Shown in pieces: positions 1-7,941 of a stretch of DNA of 64,000 nucleotides (position 1 is its first letter; every line of letters begins with the position of its first letter). Source of the DNA: a virus; IMG/VR virus record IMGVR_UViG_3300023174_000038, positions 1 to 64,000 of that record; one strand, 5' to 3'. The position numbers were made by a program, and so were the translations under genes. The notes under the pieces are model-generated. The model was not told the DNA's origin. It searched no databases and was given only the letters and a program-made list of their open reading frames with translations.

Positions 1-448
1 CAAAGTATACACATCTTGGCTTAGGACCATCATCAATAGGCACACATAAGAATTGACCATTCTTCAAACGAGGTGCATACCATGTTACATCGTGATAAAT
101 GTCTACAATTTCAATTGGTACAAATGAAGGGCTAAAACTAGTTAGTGGATTAAATTCAAATGCATTGAATCCTCTATCATTAATACTAGTTAGTGGTAAT
201 GTTTCTAAGTCTCCGTGTTCTTGTTCACCAATTAATATCTGCCAATCTACTGGCATTTTAATTGTTTGATTGCCTATTCTTAATACTAATGCAGGGCTGT
301 TAAATGATTCCAAAAAGATTAATGGGATATAATGATAATCTACGTTTTGTGGATTACTGTTATCTAGTATCGCAAAGCGAAGGTCGTCAATCTCTTCAGG
401 CAATGTCTCTAAATTATAAAATTCGTTTTCAAGTGTTAATATACGCAT
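1..448 (-). CDS. Hypothetical phage protein, C-terminus cut by window edge
   Basis: The reading frame opens at ATG 448 and stays open for 149 codons to the left edge, so the C-terminus is missing. The protein begins MRILTLENEFYNLETLPEEI. It is acidic, soluble-looking, and has no signal peptide or membrane segment. I recognise no catalytic motif or family. It lies 20 nt downstream of the uvsW stop and is probably in the same transcript as the recombination genes. Function unknown. Confidence 0.75.
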   Translation of the reverse strand, partial: MRILTLENEFYNLETLPEEIDDLRFAILDNSNPQNVDYHYIPLIFLESFNSPALVLRIGNQTIKMPVDWQILIGEQEHGDLETLPLTSINDRGFNAFEFNPLTSFSPSFVPIEIVDIYHDVTWYAPRLKNGQFLCVPIDDGPKPRCVYF

Positions 449-468
449 GTTTTTATTCTATCACATTC

Positions 469-1926
469 TTATCTATAAGTCAACTTTTCTACATCAAACG
501 GGTAATTAGCCTCTTTATAAAAAGCCTTACGTTGAGTTAAATGTCGTTTGGCAAATTTACAACTACTTGTTATATCGTAGATTTGGACATGGTCTTTATC
601 CTCTGCTTTTCTAATACCTCGCCCGATAGATTGGATAACTCTAACAAAGCTCTTTCCGGGTTCAATCAGAACAAGATTAAAAATACGAGGTATGTTAATA
701 CCAACAGCCGCAACACCATATGTAGCCACGATAATCTTGTTAGTGCTTGTAGCAACTTCATCATATTCTTCTTTCCTTTCATTCATATTAGTAGCACCAC
801 TAACAAACACGCTACCGGGTAATCTACTGACAATCTCTTTTCCTGCATTAACCCTATCAACTAAAATCAATGTATTACCGGTATCATTAATACCACTGAT
901 TAAACTAGCTATCTTATCTAATCTTTCACTATCTTCTAGTAAATGTTTCAATTCGCTTTGATAGTTGGTAAACTCTTTACCATCTTGTAATTGCATGATG
1001 TTAACGTAACAACGTGCTAATACACCTTGGTCCTGCAATTCGCTTGCTGACAGTTTACCAATAACATTACCCAAACTTACATAGATGCTTTGTGATTCAA
1101 ACTTAGCTTTAGGGATAGTTCCTGTTAATCCCCAACGAATGGGTACTTTAGCAAATACACCAGTAAGCAATGTTTTTAGTGCGTCAGCTTTTGCCATATG
1201 CACTTCGTCAACCATCACACATACAACACCTTCAATGAAGTCTCCGATATCCACTTCTGCTTCACCTGCTTTTGTTTTCTTAAGCATATTGTTAAGACTT
1301 TGCCAAGTACAGATAGTATGTGTCTTACCAAACTCTTTACGATCACCAAAGTATACACCAACATCTAATCCTAGATTGATATAATCTGCTTCTGTTTGTG
1401 TTACTAATGATTTGTTTGGAACAATAACAATACTACGACCATACTTCTCAACGCTATTAGATAATGCCGCAGTCATCAGTGTTTTACCTGCCCCTGTAGC
1501 AATTTCTTGTAATGATTGGGGGTTTTCTAGGAAGTTGTTTACAATTTCAATTTGATAGTCACGTAATACTACTGGCTCACCTTCTTTAGGATGACCTTTA
1601 GGCCAGTTCTTATTTTTGAACGTATCCTCGGACACTTTGTCAAATGTAAAGGTTGTAGTGTAATCTCTTAAATCTTCTAGTTCAATATCATATCCTGCAT
1701 TGTCTAGGTAAGGAAGTATTTCAGGTAACAAGTTAATGTATGTACTACCCGCCAAACTGAAATAGCTTACCTTACCATTCCATCTACCTAGTCTTACTGC
1801 AGGTAGATAACGTGCTCCGGGTATTTCATACTCAAACATTTTCATCAGTGCTTTTCGCTCTGCTAGTTCAAGTCCCTCTATCTTTACATTCACTTCGTCT
1901 TTGACGATTATTTTACATTGTTTCAT
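469..1926 (-). CDS. uvsW: UvsW-type DNA/RNA helicase (superfamily 2)
   Basis: Predicted ATP-dependent SF2 helicase of the T4 UvsW type, which in T4 unwinds R-loops and branched DNA, promotes branch migration and switches off origin-dependent replication late in infection. At 485 aa it is close to the T4 length. Visible motifs are a Q-motif-like region near residue 122 (RDYQ), Walker A ATGAGKT at 143-149, DEVH at 240-243, motif III LTGT, and motif VI QSIGRGIRK in the C-terminal lobe. The N-terminal 110 residues match the position of the UvsW DNA-binding domain. It overlaps the upstream gene by 14 nt, suggesting coupling. UvsX, UvsY-like and gp32-like genes nearby support the assignment. Confidence 0.93.
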   Translation of the reverse strand: MKQCKIIVKDEVNVKIEGLELAERKALMKMFEYEIPGARYLPAVRLGRWNGKVSYFSLAGSTYINLLPEILPYLDNAGYDIELEDLRDYTTTFTFDKVSEDTFKNKNWPKGHPKEGEPVVLRDYQIEIVNNFLENPQSLQEIATGAGKTLMTAALSNSVEKYGRSIVIVPNKSLVTQTEADYINLGLDVGVYFGDRKEFGKTHTICTWQSLNNMLKKTKAGEAEVDIGDFIEGVVCVMVDEVHMAKADALKTLLTGVFAKVPIRWGLTGTIPKAKFESQSIYVSLGNVIGKLSASELQDQGVLARCYVNIMQLQDGKEFTNYQSELKHLLEDSERLDKIASLISGINDTGNTLILVDRVNAGKEIVSRLPGSVFVSGATNMNERKEEYDEVATSTNKIIVATYGVAAVGINIPRIFNLVLIEPGKSFVRVIQSIGRGIRKAEDKDHVQIYDITSSCKFAKRHLTQRKAFYKEANYPFDVEKLTYR

Positions 1927-2941
1927 TCTTTTCCAAGTTAACTGGTTGACTATTTACCACGTTGATTACTTTTGCTGTGTTAGCATGATCGGTATCACTT
2001 ATCAATTTGAATTTGATTACTACCGGGAACTTATACTTACTCATATTATCGTGTAGCATAAATCCCGGAGTATCATTATAACGTATCCCGGCAATTTCTA
2101 ATGCCATCTTTAAATCGTTTTTAAACTTTACATTAGTTGACAATGCTACACCCGATACAGAGACATAATCACATTTGATATTTTTTAACCAAGGCACAAT
2201 GTCACATATGTTTGTTAATTCTACTTTGGGATTATATGAGCCGGCAAATCGTTCTTCATCAGTTAATAAGATATTGTTATCAATATCTATTCCATATCGC
2301 ACTAGTTCTGCTAATGTAGATAATTCTGTATTTAAAGTAATATGTTTGATAGCTTCATTTAATGCAGAGTTAGTAGATGCTATCATATAATTTCCATTAA
2401 TACAAACTAATGTGGGTGTCCAATATTTTACATCTTTGTAATAGTCTTGTTGGTTTAATATTTTCTTAACATTATCGCTATATCTAATTTCATTGAAGAA
2501 AATTGCAGTCATACGTAATGCTAATTTTAGTGAGAAGGTACTCAAATCAGCAATATAGTATTTATTTGTATTATCCCATACAAAACTAGATTGACTAAGA
2601 TTCCTAAATGCTGTAATAAATGCTTTATTGTAAGGTGTCTTTAGAATGATATTATCATCTACAATACCTATATGAGCGGATGTATATTCATCAGTAGTTT
2701 CTACTACAAGTGTTTTCCAAGGAAGGTTTGATAAATCCTTAATGAACATTTGATTTTTTACAAATTGTCGTTCATATTTTTCAATAAGTTTATCCACTAA
2801 ATTTGATTGATTGCTAGTGATACGTTTTTTAATTAATATAATTTTCTCAAGATTTTGAAGGAATCTAATGTCATACCTACTTAATCTTAAGTTGGCAGCC
2901 ATATAATATATCAATTGTTCTTTATTATTCAATTCAATCAT
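1913..2941 (-). CDS. Hypothetical protein overlapping uvsW, HARP-like segment
   Basis: Protein of 342 aa with no signal peptide or membrane segment. Residues about 95-145 (ILKTPYNKAFITAFRNL, then WDNTNKYYIADL) resemble the pattern of HARP domains in SMARCAL1-type annealing helicases: a basic/hydrophobic strand, a helix, then a WDxxxKxW/Y-like strand. This is a visual resemblance only. The stop codon lies inside the uvsW start region (14-nt overlap), so the two are probably translated together. It could be a DNA-binding accessory of the UvsW helicase or an unrelated conserved phage protein. Confidence 0.8.
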   Translation of the reverse strand: MIELNNKEQLIYYMAANLRLSRYDIRFLQNLEKIILIKKRITSNQSNLVDKLIEKYERQFVKNQMFIKDLSNLPWKTLVVETTDEYTSAHIGIVDDNIILKTPYNKAFITAFRNLSQSSFVWDNTNKYYIADLSTFSLKLALRMTAIFFNEIRYSDNVKKILNQQDYYKDVKYWTPTLVCINGNYMIASTNSALNEAIKHITLNTELSTLAELVRYGIDIDNNILLTDEERFAGSYNPKVELTNICDIVPWLKNIKCDYVSVSGVALSTNVKFKNDLKMALEIAGIRYNDTPGFMLHDNMSKYKFPVVIKFKLISDTDHANTAKVINVVNSQPVNLEKNETM

Positions 2942-2970
2942 TCACTAATTATACAACAAATAAAACAAAA

Positions 2971-3005
2971 AATCAATAAAAAAGGAGAGACCAAAGTCTC
3001 TCAAA
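2971..3005 (-). terminator. Rho-independent terminator after the AAA ATPase gene
   Basis: A 7-bp stem GAGAGAC/GTCTCTC (2985-2991 with 2996-3002) closes a CAAA loop. On the minus strand it is followed by CCTTTTTTATTG. It lies 80 nt downstream of the AAA ATPase stop and separates that transcript from the uvsW pair. Confidence 0.85.
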
Positions 3006-3082
3006 AGTAATTAACAAAGGAACTAACGAAAAATATTAACGAAACGGGCTTATTGACATTGCCGTTACGCACACTGCAGGGG

Positions 3083-4111
3083 TTATGCTTTCATGCAAGT
3101 TGTCTTAGCAAGATTCTGCCAGTTACTGGGACTGATCTTAACTAAGTCTGCAATCTTTAAACACATACGCAAGGACACTTCACGCAATTTAGTATGATTG
3201 TCCCACATGAAGTTAATAACAGTTTGTGACTGTTCTTCATTGAAATCATAATCTTTAAACAAGCCACCATCAGCATCACGATGTACTTGCTTGATACGCA
3301 ACATCTTGTCACGATCACCGTCAATTGTCAAGTCAAGAAAGTGACAACGTGACTGCAATGCTTCTAAGTGGTCCTGCAATTTCTTAGACTTCAGATTGCC
3401 AAATTTCAAGTTAGTGATAAAGATAGCACTACCATTGAAGTTGAAAGTATTCGGGATACCTTCTTCACGCAACAAACGTGAATCACTATTCCAGCAAATT
3501 CTACGTGTCTTGCCTGAATCTAATGCTGCCTTGAGAATGTTCAAACTCAAGTCATCAGTAAAAACTGAATCACAATCATCAAAAATTAACACATTCTTTG
3601 TGTCAGAATACTTGTACAGTTGAGTATACAAACCCAATGCTGTCATAGCACCTTTAACAATTTGAAAACGCACACGTTTGCCTGCAAGTTTGTCAAACAT
3701 ACTTGCTTTTTCCATTTGTGTCTCAACACCATAACTTTTGCCGACACCGGGCGGGCCTGAAACAATCATAGCACGAATATCACCATTGATACAAGCACGT
3801 GACATTTCATCAAGAACCTCAAAACGTGTAGCAATACGGTCCATTGCTTCTTGTTCTGATTCTTTAGTTACTTCTTTCTTAAACTCTACTACAGCATTAG
3901 CCATAACTTTATCTCCATTTAAAAATTCAATATTATCAATCGTATCTACTAAGATTTTAATCTCAGCACTACGACCTGGGAACTGACCATCATTTTTAAC
4001 AGTCACATAACTACCTTTTTTACCTGTCTGAAAACCCTTAACAAGTGTGAACACTTCACCTTTAACTGCTTCATTGCGATATGAACCTGACAAAATACGA
4101 ACTGTAGACAT
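3083..4111 (-). CDS. AAA+ ATPase
   Basis: Protein of 342 aa. Walker A GPPGVGKS is at 119-126, Walker B VLIFDDCD at 174-181, and a sensor-like FITN lies further on. The first ~70 residues (motifs VFTLVKGFQTGKKGSYVTV and FLNGDKV) look like a small beta-barrel, possibly for nucleic-acid or partner binding. Such ATPases are common in T4-like phages near replication genes. No helicase, protease or clamp-loader signature is clear, so the substrate is unknown. It is the first gene behind an early promoter (4146-4174), has a strong Shine-Dalgarno (CAGGAG), and is followed by a terminator, so it is a single-gene early unit. Confidence 0.85.
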   Translation of the reverse strand: MSTVRILSGSYRNEAVKGEVFTLVKGFQTGKKGSYVTVKNDGQFPGRSAEIKILVDTIDNIEFLNGDKVMANAVVEFKKEVTKESEQEAMDRIATRFEVLDEMSRACINGDIRAMIVSGPPGVGKSYGVETQMEKASMFDKLAGKRVRFQIVKGAMTALGLYTQLYKYSDTKNVLIFDDCDSVFTDDLSLNILKAALDSGKTRRICWNSDSRLLREEGIPNTFNFNGSAIFITNLKFGNLKSKKLQDHLEALQSRCHFLDLTIDGDRDKMLRIKQVHRDADGGLFKDYDFNEEQSQTVINFMWDNHTKLREVSLRMCLKIADLVKISPSNWQNLAKTTCMKA

Positions 4112-4134
4112 AGCTTCTCCTGTGTGTTAATCAA

Positions 4135-4177
4135 TCAATACAAGTATTGTATCACGGATACCATTTATTGTCAAATT
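4135..4177 (-). promoter_or_regulatory. Early sigma70-like promoter P1 with overlapping operator-like repeat
   Basis: On the minus strand TTGACA (4169-4174), a 17-nt spacer, then TACAAT (4146-4151). The inverted repeat ATACAA-TAC-TTGTAT covers the -10 box and start site. The 43 bp are identical to 4576-4618. It drives the AAA ATPase. Confidence 0.85.
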
Positions 4178-4553
4178 AAGCTACCTTACGAAAATACATA
4201 TAGGGCAAGCCCAATGTATAGCAGAGGTACTCATCATCACCTTGAGTGTCCTCAGCTTCGTGGATCCAACGCATTGCTGTTGCACGGTCCTTGGCACCTG
4301 ACAAGATCAGGGCATCCACTCTTTTCTCAAAAGAGAAAACAGCGTTTTGTTGTGCCTGAACACGGATCTTTTCTTCACGGTCAATAACCTCACCCAACTC
4401 CTTGAACTCAGCTAGGAAGTCTGTTTCAGTCCATGCAGAAGTATCAATACCTCGGGGACGAATGCCAAAAGCATCTTTATACATATCCCAGTAGATACCA
4501 GCATATTGCTCTAAAGTTGTCAACTCTTCCCAAGACTTGAATTCTGTAGTCAT
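4176..4553 (-). CDS. Hypothetical acidic protein, 125 aa
   Basis: Soluble 125-aa protein starting MTTEFKSWEELTTLEQYAGI. It is helical and rich in Trp, Glu and Asp, with no signal peptide or membrane segment. No family recognised. It has a good Shine-Dalgarno (AGAGGA) and its own early promoter (P2), so it is likely an early host-takeover or regulatory protein. Its stop codon lies next to the -35 box of P1, a very compact arrangement seen for three successive genes here. Confidence 0.8.
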   Translation of the reverse strand: MTTEFKSWEELTTLEQYAGIYWDMYKDAFGIRPRGIDTSAWTETDFLAEFKELGEVIDREEKIRVQAQQNAVFSFEKRVDALILSGAKDRATAMRWIHEAEDTQGDDEYLCYTLGLPYMYFRKVA

Positions 4554-4575
4554 TTCGTAGTCCTCTTTATCAGTT

Positions 4576-4618
4576 TCAATACAAGTATTGTATCACGGAT
4601 ACCATTTATTGTCAAATT
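4576..4618 (-). promoter_or_regulatory. Early sigma70-like promoter P2 (exact copy of P1)
   Basis: Minus strand TTGACA (4610-4615), 17-nt spacer, TACAAT (4587-4592). It has the same ATACAA/TTGTAT inverted repeat as P1. All 43 bp match 4135-4177. The -35 box overlaps the end of the upstream 70-aa gene. It drives the 125-aa gene. Confidence 0.85.
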
Positions 4619-4824
4619 TTGGCTATCAAATTAGCGTGAATTTCATTCATTTCCGACTGTTCTACGTAGAAATCGGATCTAGGATCATAATATTGGCCCT
4701 CTTTGTTGTCATAATACAACACTCTACCGGAGAAATTGAACGGACCTTCTAGGCCATTACGTGGACCATACTTTGTACGCATTTCGTCCATCAGATACTT
4801 GTCAGCAACAACTTTGTAACTCAT
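4612..4824 (-). CDS. Hypothetical small protein, 70 aa
   Basis: A 70-aa protein (MSYKVVADKYLMDEMRTKYG...) with no recognised domain. It is soluble and Tyr/Asp-rich. A strong Shine-Dalgarno (AAAGGG) precedes the ATG, and early promoter P3 lies 28 nt upstream. The stop codon overlaps the -35 hexamer of P2. Probably an early accessory protein; function unknown. Confidence 0.75.
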   Translation of the reverse strand: MSYKVVADKYLMDEMRTKYGPRNGLEGPFNFSGRVLYYDNKEGQYYDPRSDFYVEQSEMNEIHANLIAKI

Positions 4825-4851
4825 AAGGCCCTTTCAACTGAATAAGACTCT

Positions 4852-4880
4852 ATTGTATAGCAAAATCCATTTATTGTCAA
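4852..4880 (-). promoter_or_regulatory. Early sigma70-like promoter P3
   Basis: Minus strand TTGACA (4875-4880), 17-nt spacer, TACAAT (4852-4857). It shares the AATAAATGG sequence after the -35 box with P1 and P2. It drives the 70-aa gene. The -35 box overlaps the stop codon of the methyltransferase gene upstream. Confidence 0.82.
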
Positions 4881-5875
4881 ATTTTGTACACTATGGTATC
4901 ATCGCTACTTTTAGCGTTTTTTACTATGTTCTGATTACTTTGTCGTTTGCTACTTTGAACTGTCAATACATCAATTTTGTTATATCCAAACTCAGTATGA
5001 TATTTTAATACATCATCGGCCATATCTCTATTACGAACCTTACCTACATTCCAGCAACTGACACCATTTGGATTTAGATGTTCTATACCCAATTTAATAA
5101 TCTCACGTAAGAATCCATCAGCCCAATCCTGATATGTAGGTTTAGTAGTAATTGATTGAGTTGGTTCATGTGTATATACTTCTAAATCAAAGTAAGGTGG
5201 ACTAGTCAATACTAAATCAGCTTTAGGTAATTTGTATTGTTTCATATTCAATGCATCATCACATATCAATGTGACTTTGTTTTGTATACCTAAAAAGTTT
5301 ACAATACTCATTAAATTATTATATGTTTGTGTGTTAGGTTCAAAAGCGATGTAATGTGCTCCATAACTTACTGCACCTAACATACGACCTCCCCAACCTG
5401 CACAAGGATCTAGTACTACTTCTGGCTTATATTTAATACAAGCTAGTTTCATCATTTGCGGCCTATACATTGTATTTTTAGTAAGACTACAGCAGAAGTA
5501 TATACCACGTTTTAATTCACTAAGATACGGTGTGCTATGACATTTACGATTCCATTTGAGGACTTTTTCTAAATTAGTTTGAGTCCACAAACTTCTAAAA
5601 CTTGTACCTGTACTGCTTTCAATATCATAGAAGTTAGGGCAATAGTGTTCGCTTAGTTTCATACCTAAACGTGATGTACTACTAATTGTTGTATCAGTAG
5701 TAGTCCACTTGCATAGTTGTTGCCAATCTTTTTTTAGTACATCGTCAGTGTATTGTGGTAAGAAGTTATATTGTTCTAGTTCCTTAGCCAGATTGGGAAC
5801 GGCGGCATCAAAGTCTGCGTCTGATAGATTACGTGTTGAGTAACGTACATTTAGAATATCAGCTAATGTTACCAT
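4877..5875 (-). CDS. DNA methyltransferase with TSPPY motif (probably N4-cytosine type)
   Basis: Predicted SAM-dependent DNA methyltransferase of 332 aa. The SAM-binding motif I is DPCAGWGGR (156-164) and the catalytic motif IV is TSPPY (224-228). SPPY is the form typical of N4-cytosine enzymes, though some N6-adenine enzymes have related motifs. The N-terminal 150 residues may hold target recognition. Its start overlaps by 7 nt the end of the PD-(D/E)XK-like gene immediately upstream, which is how many restriction-modification pairs are arranged. It could modify phage DNA to evade host restriction, with or without a working partner nuclease. Confidence 0.85.
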   Translation of the reverse strand: MVTLADILNVRYSTRNLSDADFDAAVPNLAKELEQYNFLPQYTDDVLKKDWQQLCKWTTTDTTISSTSRLGMKLSEHYCPNFYDIESSTGTSFRSLWTQTNLEKVLKWNRKCHSTPYLSELKRGIYFCCSLTKNTMYRPQMMKLACIKYKPEVVLDPCAGWGGRMLGAVSYGAHYIAFEPNTQTYNNLMSIVNFLGIQNKVTLICDDALNMKQYKLPKADLVLTSPPYFDLEVYTHEPTQSITTKPTYQDWADGFLREIIKLGIEHLNPNGVSCWNVGKVRNRDMADDVLKYHTEFGYNKIDVLTVQSSKRQSNQNIVKNAKSSDDTIVYKI

Positions 5876-6411
5876 TCTTCAAAACTTTTAACCCAAGGCA
5901 ATTTCAAAAAGTTTTCCCAAGCATTAGCCTTACTCCTGGTGGTATTATACATCCAATCATCATTACCGCCACCTTCTCCTCCTTGTTGCCGACTAAAAAA
6001 ATTATAAGTATCTTGTAAATGTGTTGTAAAGTCGGCTTTGGTAAACCATATTATGGTACTGTCCTCTACAGTATGAGCTACTAGTATAGCTCGTTCCCAA
6101 TCTTTCCCCACACCAAAATGATTAAAAATAAAACCGTTACTAGCATTTAATGCGCTAAATTTAATTTCAACTTTAATTTCACCCACAAATCTATCATGAC
6201 CGGGATTTTCTTTACCTCTTACGATATGCCCAAGTGAGGTCAAAATGTCTGTTAACATTGCTTCCCCGAATGCTCCTTTTGCACCCGGCTGAAGATAGGG
6301 TAATCCAGCTAATGGGGTGTTAGCCCATTTATCATTAAGTGATTTTGATATAAGACTGATTGTCTCTGGTGAAATATTAGTGTATACTGTTTCACTATTT
6401 ATTAATTTCAT
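5869..6411 (-). CDS. Putative PD-(D/E)XK restriction-endonuclease-like protein
   Basis: Protein of 180 aa from ATG 6411 (MKLINSETVY); an upstream TTG would add six residues but lacks a better ribosome site. Motifs seen are GEAML (an upstream glutamate), then GHDRF and GEIKVEIKFS, which fit the E...D...ExK layout of PD-(D/E)XK nucleases. Size fits small Type II restriction enzymes. It overlaps the SPPY methyltransferase by 7 nt and shares its transcript. The function is inferred from motif and context. Alternatives are a Vsr/Holliday-type nuclease or a non-catalytic member. The C-terminal stretch RQQGGEGGGNDDW is an unusual Gly-rich linker. Confidence 0.6.
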   Translation of the reverse strand: MKLINSETVYTNISPETISLISKSLNDKWANTPLAGLPYLQPGAKGAFGEAMLTDILTSLGHIVRGKENPGHDRFVGEIKVEIKFSALNASNGFIFNHFGVGKDWERAILVAHTVEDSTIIWFTKADFTTHLQDTYNFFSRQQGGEGGGNDDWMYNTTRSKANAWENFLKLPWVKSFEEW

Positions 6412-6413
6412 AT

Positions 6414-7235
6414 TTAAACTAAACTCCAATGTAATATTTGATAGTATTGTAACTCATCATACTTTTTAGGATAATATGTTCCTTCAATACGCAAATGTTC
6501 ATTAGTAAACATCTTATCCCAAATATGTTTTAACGGGTTTTTAGGCTCAACAGAAATCATATGTGCATTTCCGTTACTATTCTTTAGCCAGTATTCATGT
6601 TGTTTTACACGTTTGTTGCTTTTATAAAAACTTGTAATAGGTGTCAACGTAGTAATTTGTTTAAGAGGGGGTGAATCAAAAGTAGGTAATTCTAATTTAA
6701 TATCTCTTTTAAATATATCAAATTTAACATCATAATCATAGAATTCGGGCAATCTAAAAATAATAGGTAACAATTCTTCTGTAACTTTTTTATCATTGCC
6801 GTGAATAAACGTATTTAGGTCTTGTCTATATTTTGATAGTTTAACACCCTTAAGAGACCATAGCATAATTTTCTTACTAAAGTAATCTCTAATTTCAGTA
6901 GCACGAACTCTATCAGATTCTTCTACCCGCCTAAATAAGTTATCATCTAATAGACTAGTAATACCAATATAGTGTGAGCTTTTATCTTTACTATCACGTA
7001 AACGTTTCCAAGCCACACTTAATGCCAGCACATCTTCGGTAGTTTCAATAACTTCATATCGTTTTACGTAGTCACTTCTATTAATATTTTTGAATAGGTT
7101 ATTAAGATAGCTATCATCTAATGAAATAGATGACTGCGGTGATATTGAACCGATACTTATTGGGCTGATAGAATTCATTCCACTAGCTCCACCACCAGTT
7201 ATTGTTATTGTATTACTACTATTTGTATTAGTCAA
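6414..7235 (-). CDS. Hypothetical protein with Ser/Gly/Ile-rich N-terminus
   Basis: Protein of 273 aa. The first 45 residues are low complexity (repeated SISPISIGSISPQS-type pattern) and probably disordered. The rest is charged and helical with no signal peptide. I recognise no domain. It overlaps the uvsY-like gene by 8 nt and sits 2 nt from the nuclease-like gene, so it is co-transcribed with recombination genes. It might be a recombination or DNA-processing accessory. Confidence 0.78.
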   Translation of the reverse strand: MTNTNSSNTITITGGGASGMNSISPISIGSISPQSSISLDDSYLNNLFKNINRSDYVKRYEVIETTEDVLALSVAWKRLRDSKDKSSHYIGITSLLDDNLFRRVEESDRVRATEIRDYFSKKIMLWSLKGVKLSKYRQDLNTFIHGNDKKVTEELLPIIFRLPEFYDYDVKFDIFKRDIKLELPTFDSPPLKQITTLTPITSFYKSNKRVKQHEYWLKNSNGNAHMISVEPKNPLKHIWDKMFTNEHLRIEGTYYPKKYDELQYYQILHWSLV

Positions 7236-7689
7236 TTCGTATATCCTCCATGCCTGCTGTACGTAAACGTACTATATGTCCCATCTGCCATTGTTTAGCT
7301 TCAAGACCCTTCATTATACCTAACCAACGATTTCTTAGTAATGCTACTTCATTGATAAGTGTTTCAAAGTCAACTACTTCATCTTCACCATCAACATACT
7401 TTTCAGCGTCACGGCTTGTTAATGCTCTATTATACGCTTCTAAATATTTTTGAAAATGTTTTCGGCGAATTTTCCGTAATTGAATATTAAGATAGTTCAG
7501 TACTGCTTCTATCTCTTGTAGTTGATTAAATCTATGTTCTGTGATTCCGGGTAATGCGGCAATGTTTTTTTCAACATTGCCGTATACCTTTACATCACTC
7601 TTTGCCGAAATTATTTCGTTATCATAATGACTAATAAAATCGGGTATCACAGCTAAATTAGTTGTGATCCGTGTATACCAATTTGACAT
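7228..7689 (-). CDS. uvsY: UvsY-like recombination mediator
   Basis: A 153-aa, highly helical protein. The central part (LNIQLRKIRRKHFQKYLEAY) and the C-terminal helix (ALLRNRWLGIMKGLEAKQW, then MGHIVRLRTAGMEDIRI) have the length, helical layout and ending expected of T4 UvsY, which loads UvsX onto gp32-coated ssDNA. The position two genes downstream of uvsX and in the same operon as uvsW supports this. Sequence identity to T4 is low by eye, so the call rests on pattern plus synteny. The neighbouring 83-aa acidic gene abuts it with no gap. Confidence 0.6.
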   Translation of the reverse strand: MSNWYTRITTNLAVIPDFISHYDNEIISAKSDVKVYGNVEKNIAALPGITEHRFNQLQEIEAVLNYLNIQLRKIRRKHFQKYLEAYNRALTSRDAEKYVDGEDEVVDFETLINEVALLRNRWLGIMKGLEAKQWQMGHIVRLRTAGMEDIRID

Positions 7690-7941
7690 TTAGTTCCAAT
7701 CGTCTTGGTCTTCGTCTTCTTCGTATTCTTCGTAGTCATCTTCAATATCATGTTGTTCAGCGTAACCTTTCAATGCACTAAGCATTTCCTTGTCACCTTT
7801 AAACGCATCTTTGATATCGTCAGTTTCGTAGTTGTTGTCAATCAATAAATTGATTAATGTATCTGCGGCATCACCACGGTCATTGAAATCAATGTGTGTT
7901 CGTAGTGCATCCCAAACTTCAGCAACAAAATCTAAACTCAT
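7690..7941 (-). CDS. Small acidic protein between uvsX and uvsY-like genes
   Basis: An 83-aa protein with a strongly acidic tail (YEEYEEDEDQDDWN). It overlaps the uvsX stop by 4 nt (ATGA-type) and directly abuts the uvsY-like gene, so it is translationally coupled to the recombinase. Acidic tails of this kind often contact ssDNA-binding or DNA-mimic partners; no family is recognised. It could be a recombination regulator. Confidence 0.8.
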   Translation of the reverse strand: MSLDFVAEVWDALRTHIDFNDRGDAADTLINLLIDNNYETDDIKDAFKGDKEMLSALKGYAEQHDIEDDYEEYEEDEDQDDWN

